NCBI GenBank assembly: GCA_023014335.1
Contig: JAECYW010000009.1
Span: 372,001 to 436,000 of the forward strand
Length of the DNA: 64,000 bases
Source: Galerina marginata
Taxonomy: Eukaryota > Basidiomycota > Agaricomycetes > Agaricales > Galerinaceae
Reading direction: 5' to 3'
Shown: piece after piece, positions 48,881 through 59,861 of the stretch
Position numbering within the stretch: position 1 is the stretch's first letter
How the letters are laid out: the number at the start of each line of letters is the position of its first letter
The notes under the pieces: model-generated
What the model saw: the letters and a program-made list of their open reading frames with translations, nothing else
Told to the model about the DNA's origin: nothing
Databases searched by the model: none
Program-made: the position numbers and the translations under genes

Positions 48881-51573
48881 CTAACCGTCCGTTTGATAAC
48901 TGACCTTAGCAATTGGTTCAGAGAGTTTGATTCAGATGAGCGACGTCTGGCAAGTTGGAAGTGAAAGTCGAAGTGCCACTGTTAGACTGCTCGTTGAGCT
49001 AGAATTAAGGCGGAAAGTCGTGGTTTGGGAAAGAGAGTCGCGTAGAGCAAAAAAATATTAAGCCACGTTAACGGGTCCGAATCCGGCATGAGCTGAGTAG
49101 TTGGGCCACTTTCCTGTTTGGGCCTGCGTGGCCTCGAGTGGCAGTCTTTCATAACGAGGAGACAAAGCGGGTAGGTCATAAATGCCTAATTTAAACAAAG
49201 AAAAAAGCGGGCGGCCGGTTTCCTGCTATCAACGTAACACACGAGTAGACTCATCTCTACTTCAAATGTCTGAACCGTCGACTAGGACGAGAATTTCAAA
49301 ATTTCCACTGCCGCACACAGAGTGTCCTCCAAGCCGCCTCTAGAATATGGGGGCAGCGTACCCGTTAAAATCGGGACCCAAGAAGGCCAGATGAAGCAGA
49401 CAAAGAAAAATGAATCAGTTGCGAAGCAAAGGATAAGCAACAAAACTGAAGAAGCGACTTTGGCAAGATGAAAACCTGAAAAGAGAGGGAGAAAAATTCG
49501 AAAATATGATGGGTAAATATGACAAGGAAAACAGTCATGTTCGTAAGGATAAAAAAGGCATTGCGTTGAAATGGGGGAAGAATGAATGGAGTAAAACACG
49601 AGTTCTCAACGAAGAGGGTCAATGACAGCGGACATGTCGGGAAGAGAGGTTTTGGAGAAGCTGAAAAATTGGTCAATGGAACTGAGAGGGGTTCGAACAG
49701 GAAAGTATGGGACAAGTAAAAAGGAAGGAAGTAACTGAAGACCCAGCTTGGAACAGACCATGAGGATGGCAGAAAATACCGCCAAAACCAAATAAGGCGG
49801 TGTTTAAGATCGGCGCTCTGCGACCTCGAAAGCGGCGATAACCTGTGAGAAGGTGGATGATTAAGAAGAGAGGTGAAGGTGTTGGTAGCAAGCTGACGCA
49901 CTCTGAAAAGAATGACCCTGACGAATTTGGGTCAGCAAAACACATCACCGGGTCTGCTATGAAACACTGCTCTGGGGTTCGGCCCAACGAACGAAGAAAA
50001 GAATACTTTTCTAGACCTTTACCCAAAGCTGCGTAATGCCAAAACGGACTCCATCAGCATAGGATAAGGCCAAAAGCAGCCTATAATGCAGCAAATGTTT
50101 TAACAATAAATAAGTAGGCCAAACCTGGGACCGTAGTTAGGCTAGTGAATTTCTGTTGAATAAACGAGAAAAAAAGGGGACAAACCGACGGGGGCGCGAA
50201 ACCCGGCCATGAACAATGTCGGAAAGCCAGGTGACACAGTAACGGTGCTTACCACTCTTGTCTCTAATACCGAATACGCCAGCCTGTGCTTACTTTCCGT
50301 TACTTGAGATGAATGGCCACTCGCTCAAGAGTCAACAATTGCCTGAGCAAGGTGAAGAGCTCCAGCATTGCTGAAGCGAGGTCCGGCCAAGGTCCAGTAG
50401 GAGTAGCATTGGAGTGGTGTACGACGAGCCTTCTGGAGAAGAAATGGAAGCCAGTCACTATACCGAGTACAACAAAATGAGGGAACACAAGAAAAAGACA
50501 AAACGAAGGAAATCCGAGGCTGGCGAAGTTCGGGAAACACGTGAGCAGTGCGAGACGGCGTCGCACGGTCGCACACGATGGCAAAGGGAAAGGCAAGCTT
50601 ATTTGCTACATGTCCCAACGATCACCCTCCTGGATGCTGGAGGGACAATTGCAAGAGATGGCGACGTCCTCTTGAAGACTCGGAGGACGAGGGTGAGAGC
50701 AACGGGAATGTTTGGTTCAAATGCCGGACCAAACACCGGCGGTGGAACCCGATTGGCCATTGGTCAGCCTCCCACGTGCAACTCAGCTGAGCGTTTTGCA
50801 TGTCTTGCTTTCAAACTTCTACTTGAGGGACTGTCACAATTCTCCACCCTCAATTCTCATCGCCGTTGCCTCGTGTTTTCAGATACCCAATTAAAGGTGC
50901 GCAGATCACTAGGTGCTGAAGACTAGGTGCCTTCACGTTTCCTTTTAAGATTTTGAATTCCGATGGTGCAGTGTGTCGGAATTCACGTTGCATGTCAGGA
51001 TTCGGCTTGGTGTCATTTGACCATTCAGACTGGGCATGCGATTTAGGGGAGAACTAACCTGACGCAGTGTAATCGTGGAGCTCCACAAACGTGTACCAAC
51101 CTGACTTGCGAGCCCCACCTGTAACGCTTCGATTTCCCAAGGTGACGACGACCCACTCGATTTTCTTAGGCGCTTAAATCAGGGAGAGTAAAAATAGGTT
51201 TTCCCTTGCCCTCGGACATCACACGATTGATCGATTATCGAACCGGATGACGAGGGCTGTGTAGCGCCGATGTAACTTCAAAAAGCGTCGCCTCTTATCG
51301 ATGAAGTGCGTGAGGACTGACCTGACAGTGCCCTATTTCAAGAGGGGATTCAGTGTATCGGTCTTATTATGTCTCATCGATTTAGCAGGCGGCCCGTTTT
51401 CCTTATCTGTGCCTTGTGTAACTTAAGTGAAAAACACTAACGTAAGTAACTTCTGTTCTGTAATTTCCACCACTATGTATCTGTTTGCTCCTCCGGATTC
51501 ATGGATGTTTATTTTCCTTATAAATCGAGACTCAATTTGAATAGATCTACAAAGTGAAATCTGCAGAGGGGTA
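48881..51573. other. No supportable gene in 2.7 kb
   Basis: From 49280 to 50040 the plus strand is purine-rich, so all minus frames are open as pyrimidine-rich low-complexity translations. The plus frame at 50414-50926 (170 residues) is highly charged, then Gly/Arg-rich, with no motif and competing open frames. 50940-51570 shows only short frames. Confidence 0.4.
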
Positions 51574-52823
51574 CTAAAACGCGATGTAAAGGAACGATAT
51601 TGGGAACAGGAAAAAAATGAGGATGTGGAAATCTTGAACATGGTTCGAGGGGCTACTACTTGTCGCCGTGAGACTGGAGTGGAAGTCAGGGATGGCGAAT
51701 GAATCGAACTCAACCGCACTAGGAGTTCCATCCTGTGAAAATTCTGACGGGCCTGTGTATATCAAGGTAATGGTGTGATTGGAATGGGTTTCAAATCCAG
51801 GAGGGGTGATTGCGAACGGTGGGAATTGCAGCGGGTAGCAAGAAGGAAGTGTGGTATTTCCGGGATTTGCGAAGGTGTCGACGTCGCTAGTAGTGTTGAA
51901 GCCGTCTATCCAGACAGAGAAAACACCTCCATTCTGAGAAGTGATTGTCCGGACCATAATACTCGGGCCTGTTGCAGGGTGCGCATCGAATCTCATTTGA
52001 ATATATTCGTAATTGGATAGGATACAAAGCTCTTACCAGTAAAGTTGTACGATACGGACGCATTGATGGTGTTGGTTACATGAAGCGATTTACTGACACT
52101 GCAGGATGAATCTGTATTAGATACTTTCCACGCCTCCGGTGGGCTGTAAACGATGCTTTTGTCGTCGCCCATGACCGGAGTTGCAGATGGAACGAGGCCA
52201 GTTGTAGCTGATGGAAGCGCAAGAGTTGTTGTCCCGAGGGCATTGATGCAGTGTATTATGTTATCCGTCTGTAAGGCACGGCACGATGTTCCAATGGCTG
52301 ATAGTCAAAAAGTTAGCCTCACAAGTTCTGTAAAGTCAGGCTTTTACGTACGGCAACAAAATCCGCTGATTCCCAAAACAACATCGCATCTAACTGAACA
52401 TGGGCATAACTAAACATTATTTAGAAAATGGTGCAAACTAAAATGGCTTACAGAGATATGGGTCTGCACAGGGGTCATGATCGAACCCAGAAATAGCTTG
52501 ATCTTGGGGACCCACACAAACAGGAATTCCGCGTCGAAAGTTGCAGGTCGATCTTCAGCAATTATTACTTTCGAGTACTGAAGGCGGGTAGAAGAGAAAG
52601 GCTTACCCAGACGCGCAGCATGACGGTGCTGGTCCACACGGAATAGATCCTGCAGTACAGTTACTCTACGCGTGTAAGTTTCAGACTGGGCAGAAAATCG
52701 ACGGAGGATTTCCAGGTCGCTCACCGAAGCTGCCAATGTTTCGCTGCCTGATAACACACCCGCCACTTGGTTCGCCGCAAACGTTAAGAAAAAAAGAAGT
52801 TGGATAATCATGAAGGTGGCCAT
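51574..52823 (-). CDS. Secreted cysteine-rich GPI-type protein
   Basis: Multi-exon minus-strand gene. A signal peptide (MATFMIIQLLFFLTFAANQV) is followed by a cysteine-rich segment across several exons. It reads SNCTAGSIPCGPAPSCCASG, STCNFRRGIPVCVGPQD, CADPYLC, GISGFCCPIGTSC and ALQTDNIIHC. Next comes IVYSPPEAWKVSNTDSSC and SVSYNFTG spliced to PSIMVRTITSQNG and VFSVWIDGFNTT. This fits a fungal secreted fold in which YSPP-W, a YNFTG strand and a V-x-x-DG strand form a beta-sandwich. HTITLIYTG is another strand. A Ser/Thr-rich stretch and a hydrophobic end (ILIFFLFPISFLYIAF) suggest GPI anchoring. The exon 1 donor is the GTGAGC within about 52720. Function unknown. Confidence 0.68.
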
Positions 52824-52871
52824 GCTGATAATCGTCGAACGTAACTTGGAAGGAGAGTGACACTGAGATGG

Positions 52872-52879
52872 TTTATATA
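52872..52879 (-). promoter_or_regulatory. TATA box of cysteine-rich gene
   Basis: TATATAAA on the minus strand, 49-56 nt upstream of the ATG at 52823. Confidence 0.5.
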
Positions 52880-53410
52880 TGCCTTTTCCCTAGGACACAG
52901 TATTGGGGTATTTTCCCTAAAATTTCCAGTGCAGATTGTCGTGCCTTCCAACATCGCGCTTCCCTGAATTAATGAAACTTGGCACCGCCACGTCAATTCA
53001 GCCGTCTTCATACTATTGGCCGCACTTCACTTGAATGAAAGTTGTCCTCTGCATACACCATCGCATGCCCGGCCCCTCGGAATTAAGCCTCGCGTCGAGT
53101 CGAGTACGCCACAGTCTTGGCTCTGTTCTTGGAACGTGCTAATCAGATTCCAGAACGTCCACTAAGATCTTGGTAAAAAATAGCCCTATAGGTGAGCACA
53201 GTCCAGGAGGCCGCAGTGCTATGAACACGTGGTGATGGCATAGAAACCTCGAGGCCTTGACAAGTTTGTCTATCTGGCTCGTTGGACACAGGTCTGAATT
53301 ACCCCCAGGCTGTGCTGGCAAGCCGTTCCAATTTTAATTAATTACCCCTTTGTAATGGATTTCCTCATCGAGAATTGCTTCACGAACAAAGTTCAGCATA
53401 AGCAATTTCA
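52880..53410. other. Divergent intergenic region
   Basis: Promoter region shared by the cysteine-rich gene (minus) and the DUF4436 gene (plus). No gene seen. Confidence 0.5.
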
Positions 53411-54996
53411 ATGTCAGCTAGTATCACTGACCCTTCCGCAAAGCTTGACATCCTTCTGTCCGACGAATCGCTCAATAGACGAACAGCCGTTATGACCAAG
53501 AGATATATTCAGCGAAATTTCACCAAGTTTTCCATCTACTGGATCGCTCTTGTGGGGGTATTCTTGATATCTTTTACGGTCGCGGCATGGCGCATGCAGG
53601 TCAAACCGCTCCAGTTTCAAGCCCCCCCGCCTAGCACCTACGATCTCTTCATGCCAGATGTTTGTTCTTTGACTGCTTAATGTACCACAGCTAACACGAA
53701 TACCTTCTAGGTCAGTCTTATAGCGGAGGTTATCTCTGTTGACCCGATATCGCGAACTATTGTCATGAACTGGTATCCGAAATTGACGTCCGAAAATTGT
53801 TCTTCAAATCATTCCACTGTCATCGACATCTACATACCCAAGTGAGTAACGGATATAACAGATGGAAGAATTATAAGGATTAAACGCACGCAGCACGCTG
53901 TTGGACATGACTAGCCCATCGTGGACTGCGCAGACAGTAGACCAACCAGCCTATCGCCTGAACAGCACTCAAAGTTGTGCTAATGTCATGCAAGCCTATT
54001 CGTCTTTCAGGACAATCACAAAACTCGTCGCGTCCAAGGAATATCTTGTTCTTCAAGTCGTAGAAGACCAATCGTCTTTCCAGAGTTACCCATTTGACGT
54101 GTAAGCCTTGCTAGATCCCAGCAATGATACCAGGACTGATTATATCACATTTGAAGGTACCTTGCTCCTTTCGCTTTTTACACACGGAACCAGGAAACAG
54201 GAGATGTCGCAGCCCTGAAAATCTCTCAAGCCTTCGGTGTCGCAGTGTTAGTCTTCTTACGTTTTGAATGATGAAATGGCAGTCATACCGCACGACAGAA
54301 ATTTTAAAATCTCTCTCCTCAATTCCTTTGTAAATATACACGGACCGGGCATGGAGTATCTGCAAATTTATTTACGGGTCGAAAGGTCTACTGCAACCAA
54401 GATCTTTGTAGTGGTCGTTGCAGTTATGAATTGTGAGTGTACGACATCTCGATCTTCTACTACCCCGACAGAATAAAGGGAGTCTTATTTGCGATGTCCA
54501 GGGCTTACCGCAACTGTATTCCTCACAATCTGCGCTTCAACTATCGTATATTCGAATCCAGCTATTTATTCCGAGATGTTTGTTGTTCCTATCGGCGCGC
54601 TATTTGCGTTCTCATCCATAAGGGCCAACCTGCCCGGTGCACCAGCAGGATTCGGTAAGCCTTAAACTTTAGGCTAGGACGAGTGTTGAAACTAAGTATG
54701 ATCGACAGGTGCATCCATAGGTTCTTAAATTATTGCGTCTCCAAGTTGCTTTATCTTACATAGGTAATATGTTGCTCAGATATGTTTACGATCGTTCCGG
54801 TTCTCGTCATCATGTCAGCTTGTGTACGTCGTCAATCTCTTTGTTTTTCCGGTGTGGATTAAATATTGATTTCTAGAGCTTCTTTTTGCTTCTCATCGTC
54901 CTGTATCGAAGGATAATGGCGGACACAAGGAAAGAGAAACATGAGACTGGAAAGCATCCCTCTCTTTATGCACGCGTTCTGAACTTGAGAATTTAA
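53411..54996 (+). CDS. DUF4436-family membrane protein
   Basis: A fungal transmembrane family of unknown function. Exon 1 (from 53411) has a cytosolic start and a first helix (IYWIALVGVFLISFTVAAW). Lumenal or extracellular exons follow with VSLIAEVISVDPISRTIVMNW, IDIYIPNTLLDM and DQSSFQSYPFDVY. The C-terminal part has the family's hydrophobic signature: IFVVVVAVMN spliced to WLTATVFLTICAS, then EMFVVPIGALFAFSSIRANL with PGAPAGFG. The end reads FTIVPVLVIMSACSFFLLLI with a basic tail to the stop at 54994-54996. Joining MN to WL across the intron at about 54430-54509 restores the conserved NWL motif. Recognised exons are free of frameshifts. Exon borders between 54105 and 54270 are approximate. 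Confidence 0.78.
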
Positions 54997-55638
54997 CGGT
55001 TGCAATGTAGGTTTGGAACTTGAACAACCTGGCGTACCAGACAAGCATGGTTTTACTCCGAACCAAAGTCCTACTATCCCGGTCACTATATTTCCGCCAG
55101 GTCTAGCCCCACCCGTTTTCGATTTTCAGGGCAACCCACATGGTCAATCGCAACGGTCTTCGGCTGATATCACTAGAGTGGGGACGGTCGAGTAGGCCCT
55201 GGTCCGAGGAGACCGCTGTGATGGTGGCTCGATATACTGAGTCCCATGCGAAGTTGCGTAGTTTGGGATTATGGCCCACTAACATCTCGTAATACCTCTC
55301 TTGATCTCCTTCTACGATATGCATATCTGTATATCTTACTTACCTACTTTATCCTTGCCACTCGTACACCGCGGGAATAGGTTTATCATCGTTTATTTTA
55401 ATGACAAAGACGATATCGGGATTTCCCTGAAATGTAACTATGCTATAAAAAAAGGATAATCGAATAACGGTGCAACCGTCAAAGAAGAGACCATACTGGA
55501 CTCTACAGCAAAATTGACAAGGGGAGTAAGATATTTTTGGAAGATAATGGTTAAAAGGAAGAAAATTGTTGACAATAATAACAAGAGCGAAGGAAAGAAC
55601 CGGCCGGGTACGCGAACGGATACGGAAAATTCCATAAA
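54997..55638. other. Intergenic
   Basis: 3' flanks of two convergent genes. From about 55545 it belongs to the duplicated segment described separately. No gene seen. Confidence 0.5.
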
Positions 55639-56304
55639 CTAGACTGTAATTCCATATTTTTTGACTTTGCAGTAGATCCAACGTGGTGGGAAGCAACACC
55701 CACTAGTACAGTTACAGCAACCTCCCATGGTGTAAAAGCCGTCTTCCGGATTGACCTTGGGGATCCACGCAGCTTCGAAGCTGTTCTCAAGCTCAGGGGA
55801 TGAGCGACGAACTAGAGTGGTAACCTGTTCTCGGTCCCCAGGGCCTGGCGACTCCAGGAACAAATAATCATCCGCGAGCTTTCCAGAAGCATAGCAGACT
55901 CCCAAAATATCGATCCCATGGGCGTCGAGAATGGATTTGAACTTGGCAAAGAACTCAGGAGGTGGAGCTGGGGAATGAGAGGCGGGGTCGTCGGTGAACT
56001 TGTGCTCAATGACTTCGCCGTTGCTCGCCCAGCGCTCGCCCACGACGTTTAAGGAGGTCTCGGTGGAGGGTCTAGCGCTGGGGCCGGTTGTAACCATCCG
56101 CTCGCCTGCGTTAAGGGAGTAATGGCGGTGGATAAGGCAGGCGGCATAGTGGCCGGCGTATGGGGCCTCCAAAAAGAGAGGGGCTAGCTTGGAGAAAAAT
56201 TGGGTGCGGGTGAGGCCGGCAGATGCGAGCTGGTTCTCGAAGCGGGCGTTGGCGTCTGCGATGAAGGGAAGATCGTTGTAGGCGCTGGCGTCAAAGGTGG
56301 TCAT
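55639..56304 (-). CDS. Unrecognised intronless protein, duplicate A (221 aa)
   Basis: A single exon encodes 221 residues starting MTTFDASAYNDLPFIADANA. It contains RTQFFSKLAPLFLEAPYAGH, CLIHRHYSLNAGERM, GERWASNGEVIEHKFTDDP, FKSILDAHGIDILGVCYASG and DDYLFLESPGPGDREQ. It ends in a cysteine cluster (GGCCNCTSGCC) and KKYGITV. No signal peptide or membrane helix. I do not recognise a family. The start is the ATG at 56304, since the paralogue diverges upstream of it and a TATA box fits this start. The reading frame also continues open upstream. High GC and strong third-position bias support real coding. It is about 90% identical to the gene at 59112-59774. Confidence 0.78.
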   Translation of the reverse strand: MTTFDASAYNDLPFIADANARFENQLASAGLTRTQFFSKLAPLFLEAPYAGHYAACLIHRHYSLNAGERMVTTGPSARPSTETSLNVVGERWASNGEVIEHKFTDDPASHSPAPPPEFFAKFKSILDAHGIDILGVCYASGKLADDYLFLESPGPGDREQVTTLVRRSSPELENSFEAAWIPKVNPEDGFYTMGGCCNCTSGCCFPPRWIYCKVKKYGITV

Positions 56305-56390
56305 GATTGTGACGTTAATGGAGATATTGGTGAGTAAGTGGGCAGACCAATTCGAAGTGAGTCTTACCTGTATGAGGATTGTCCTTTGCG

Positions 56391-56398
56391 TTTTTATA
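56391..56398 (-). promoter_or_regulatory. TATA box of duplicate A gene
   Basis: TATAAAAA on the minus strand inside a block (GTTGACGATATAAAAA) conserved in the duplicate, 87-94 nt upstream of the ATG at 56304. Confidence 0.6.
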
Positions 56399-57077
56399 TC
56401 GTCAACACCGTGTCCGCCGTGTGGTAGGACCAACTTAGGGGGAAGGGCGGGCGGAACATATGTTCTGATAAATAACATATCACAGTATCAATGAGCCGTA
56501 TTCATTTTTCTTGCCATCCTGCGTGTCTGAATTGAATTCCGTTCGAGTTCTGGATATAGATGCACGTTTTGGATTAATCTACTGCGCATTCTAATCAGTT
56601 CGCTACAAGCAGCGCGATCGTAGCGGCGATGATCTGGACTCTTACAACCTTAACACTGCCTGACGTTCAACATGAGGCTCAAATTCTGAGTCGCTGAGCA
56701 CAGCCCTGAATAAAAGATCATGAGGCCTATGCATGCGGCGTAACTGTTCTAGGCGTCGTTTACTCATAGCCAAAGAACCCGAGCTATAACAAGTTCTACT
56801 CGAGTAAAGAAGCTGCCATTTTGGGGGAGGTACCGCTTGACGCACAGCAAATTATTCGGGCCTCGAAGAACACCTTCCTCGTGTTGGATTGGAAGGCAGG
56901 TAGGAAAATACCTTCGACAAAAAGATAACGACAAGCTTGCCTGGATGGTCGTCACGGCATGCCCGATGGCTCTGGCCTTCATGCGACTGACGACGAGCGG
57001 AAGGGCTGAAGCTGATCTCGAATATGTTCTGACGTCGGATCACGACTGCAACGTGGTATGGCACGGGGCCAACATTA

Positions 57078-57591
57078 GGGTCGTTCAGAGTAGCTCGGTT
57101 GGGCTTCATTTGACTTTCATTTGAGTCTTGGTTGGGATTTCAGTTGGAACTCGGCTGGGCGGCAAGGATGCGGTCAATTCCGAAATGGTGAGTTCAACTT
57201 TGATCACGGTTGGCCAACTGGAAAGTTCGGCGTTAGGCAGCCGTCGGAGTTTCAACAGAACATACTATTTTTTAAAATTCTTTTAGTTTTACTCTCGTTT
57301 ATTGGTCTATGTATGTGCCTACACCATATGTAGAATATATCTTCCTCTTTGAGCGTGCAAGGAGCAGGTCGGCGACGATGATTATGTGATTTAGATTATC
57401 TCAATCAATGTGGTTGAAGCTCCGACGGCTGCCTAACGCCGAACTTTCCAGTTGGCCAACCGTGATCAAAGTTGAACTCACCATTTCGGAATTGACCGCA
57501 TCCTTGCCGCCCAGCCGAGTTCCAACTGAAATCCCAATCAAGACTCAAATGAAAGTCAAATGAAGCCCAACCGAGCTACTCTGAACGACCC
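57078..57591. mobile_element. Fold-back MITE with ~179-bp inverted repeats
   Basis: The left arm (57078 to about 57256) and right arm (about 57413 to 57591) are near-perfect inverted copies. They start GGGTCGTTCAGAGTAGCTCG, and I see essentially one mismatch before the inner ends. The loop is about 155 bp. TA flanks both sides (57076-57077 and 57592-57593). The equivalent site in duplication unit B, near 60765, lacks the element, so it inserted after the duplication. Non-coding. Confidence 0.85.
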
Positions 57592-59111
57592 TATTGACTG
57601 TTGGGCTAGTATGAATTGACGAATCCCTCGGGCATGTTGCGAGAAACAGCTCTAAAACGACACCACAAGGATTAGGGGACATGTAAACATTTTAAGACAG
57701 ATCTTACATATCGGGCTTCGAAGGAAGATAGAGTGCGAACACTCCCAATATACGAGGCGGTATCAAAGCCGCTTGAGGTACGACGGGTACTGGCAAGCCG
57801 AATGGATGGTCGTGGTGGCGGCGGTTGAGGTGGGCAGCCTGCCATCTCGAATCTTGCCAATCAAGAACAAGAGTAAGGCACGAAATGAGGGGAGAGAAAT
57901 GCGAAGCAGATTGGGTATGGAGGGCAGGATGGGATCAAAAGTTAAGGACGGGCGGGGTGCATACCTTGTAAACGAAGGTCAACTGCATAATACGACTTCC
58001 ATCATCGAACCTTTCCAATTTAGCCGCGAGGTCAAAGTGAATCAGAAATCCACCTGGACCACCTTTCCCGCCACCGTTGCAGACCCAACATTTCGTACAT
58101 TGGAGTGGGCTTGTTCTTCGTCGTACAGCGTCTGGTCCAGGTCGGGAGACATAGACGTAGCTGAAGACTTGGGTGGTCTTGCTGTGATCAACGTCATGGC
58201 TGGGGAAACGCCGGCAGGGGAGTATAAGCAACCTTGAAGAGGGAGCTTCTATGACACGATAGAAACCGCTAGCTCGCAGCTTGAGCGAGGTAAAGGTCGT
58301 CAAGGATCTTAGGCACATGATGGGATAGCAGCGGGAAATGGGAGTACGATATACGTTTCAGAGTCAGTTCAACAAAGCTATCAGAACAGAAAATACGTAC
58401 TTTAAGCACTGACTGAGCCGTCATGCTTCATATCGCAAAGCCGTATGGGAAGACTAAGTGGTACTTGAGTCGTCTAGGAAAGATTGGAACAGCTGGAGCT
58501 CGTCGTGGAGGTGAAGCCGGTCTGCGAAGAACGCTAACACCTTCGCGCTTGAGACGAGCAAAGTACTGGGGACCTCTTTTACCTGGCACACACAAATGAA
58601 AATGGCAGCGTCGCGTTGGCAGTTGGTCCATGTAAGGCGCTATACCCGACGCCTATCGTCATGGATAATTCGACGTGTCCAATTTTGGAGCCTCTGAAAG
58701 GAAAATTAGGAGGCCATTCGTTGTGAGAGTCACCCATGCAGAGGAAGAAAGAAATGATGGGCACGGAAAAAGTTAAACGTGATCCGAATTGTGAAGCATG
58801 TGAATTGTGGTCAACGTGATGGCGCTGAATATCTCCTTCTAGGATACGAATCCCTGAGTTAGCCAGTTTTGTTCATTTCCCGCTCTGCATCGCCGTCGTT
58901 CCTATTTCCATGAATTACTAAGAAGGAACAATTGGATAAGGGTTCAGCGGTGAAAGATGAGGGTAATACACGAATATACAGGAACTTGGCAAGTGGGAGT
59001 CAGAAAAGATGACTGTTGAGAGGAAGAAAATGCGTTGACGATAATACAAAGAGGGAAGAAACGAAAAAAGAATCGACTCGGTACACGAACGGATATGAAA
59101 AACTTCATAAA

Positions 59112-59774
59112 CTAGACCGTAATTCCAAACTTTGCGACTTTGCAAGCGTTCCAATGGCTATGGCAACATTCCTGAGTACAGTTACAGCAACTTCCCATGG
59201 TGTGAAAACCGTCTTTCGGATTGACCTTGGGGGTCCACGCAGCTTCGAAGGTGTTCGCAAGCTCAGGGGATGAGCGACGAACTAGAGTGGTAACCTGCTC
59301 TCGGTCCCCAGGGCCAGGCGACTCCAGGAACAAATAATCATCGGCAATCTTTCCAGAAGCATAGCAGACACCCAAAATATCGATTCCATGGGCATCAAGG
59401 ATGGATTTAAACTTGGCAAAGAACTCAGGAGGTGGAGCTGGGGAATAAGAAGCGGGGTCGTCGGTGAACTTGTGCTCGATTACTTCGCCGTTGCTCGCCC
59501 AGCGTTCGCCTACAATGTTCGGGGAAGTGTCGGTGGAGGGTTTAGAGCTTGGGCCGGTTGTGACCATCCGCTCGCCGGCGTTAAGGGAGTAATGGCGGTG
59601 GATAAGGCAGGCGGCATAGTGGCCGGCGTATGGGGCCTCCAGAAAGAGAGGGGCGAGCTTGGAGAAAAATTGGGTACGGGTGAGGCCAGCGGATGCGAGT
59701 TGGTTCTCGAAGCGGGCGTTGGCGTCAGCAATGAAGGGAAGATCGTTGTAGGCGCTGGCGTCAAAGGTGGTCAT
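59112..59774 (-). CDS. Unrecognised intronless protein, duplicate B (220 aa)
   Basis: Single-exon paralogue of the gene at 55639-56304, 220 residues. The proteins are nearly the same through residue 190 and then diverge. The tail here is GSCCNCTQECCHSHWNACKV and ends KFGITV, so the cysteine cluster is conserved while intervening residues change. Frame intact and codon bias retained, so both copies are probably functional. The 3' flank (TTCATAAACTAGACCGTAAT) and 5' TATA block are shared. No domain recognised. Confidence 0.78.
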   Translation of the reverse strand: MTTFDASAYNDLPFIADANARFENQLASAGLTRTQFFSKLAPLFLEAPYAGHYAACLIHRHYSLNAGERMVTTGPSSKPSTDTSPNIVGERWASNGEVIEHKFTDDPASYSPAPPPEFFAKFKSILDAHGIDILGVCYASGKIADDYLFLESPGPGDREQVTTLVRRSSPELANTFEAAWTPKVNPKDGFHTMGSCCNCTQECCHSHWNACKVAKFGITV

Positions 59775-59853
59775 GATTGTCACAATGGAGATATTGGTGA
59801 GCAAGTGGGCAGACCAATTTGAAATGATGTCTGGCTGAGGATTGACCTTTGGA

Positions 59854-59861
59854 TTTTTATA
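59854..59861 (-). promoter_or_regulatory. TATA box of duplicate B gene
   Basis: TATAAAAA on the minus strand, 80-87 nt upstream of the ATG at 59774, in the block shared with duplicate A. Confidence 0.6.

Larger units (their letters stand above)
55545..58400. repeat. Tandem segmental duplication, unit A
   Basis: Aligns by eye with about 59020-61560 in the same orientation. The match covers the 3' flank, the intronless gene, the promoter, about 700 bp of upstream sequence and sequence beyond the fold-back insertion (for example CTACTGCGCATT at 56580 and 60094, ATGAGGCCTATGCATG at 56719 and 60228, GTATGAATTGACGAA at 57608 and 60766). Unit A is longer because of the 514-bp insertion and small indels. 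Confidence 0.75.

Noticed and set aside
49282..50026. Long minus-strand reading frames (up to 178 residues)
   Set aside because: They arise from a purine-rich plus strand. Three frames are open together and the translations are Phe/Leu/Ser low-complexity without motifs.
50414..50926. 170-residue charged plus-strand frame as a gene
   Set aside because: Competing overlapping frames, repetitive charged composition and no motif.
59388..59822. 144-residue Gly-rich plus-strand frame
   Set aside because: Exact antisense shadow of the GC-rich coding region of the duplicate B gene.
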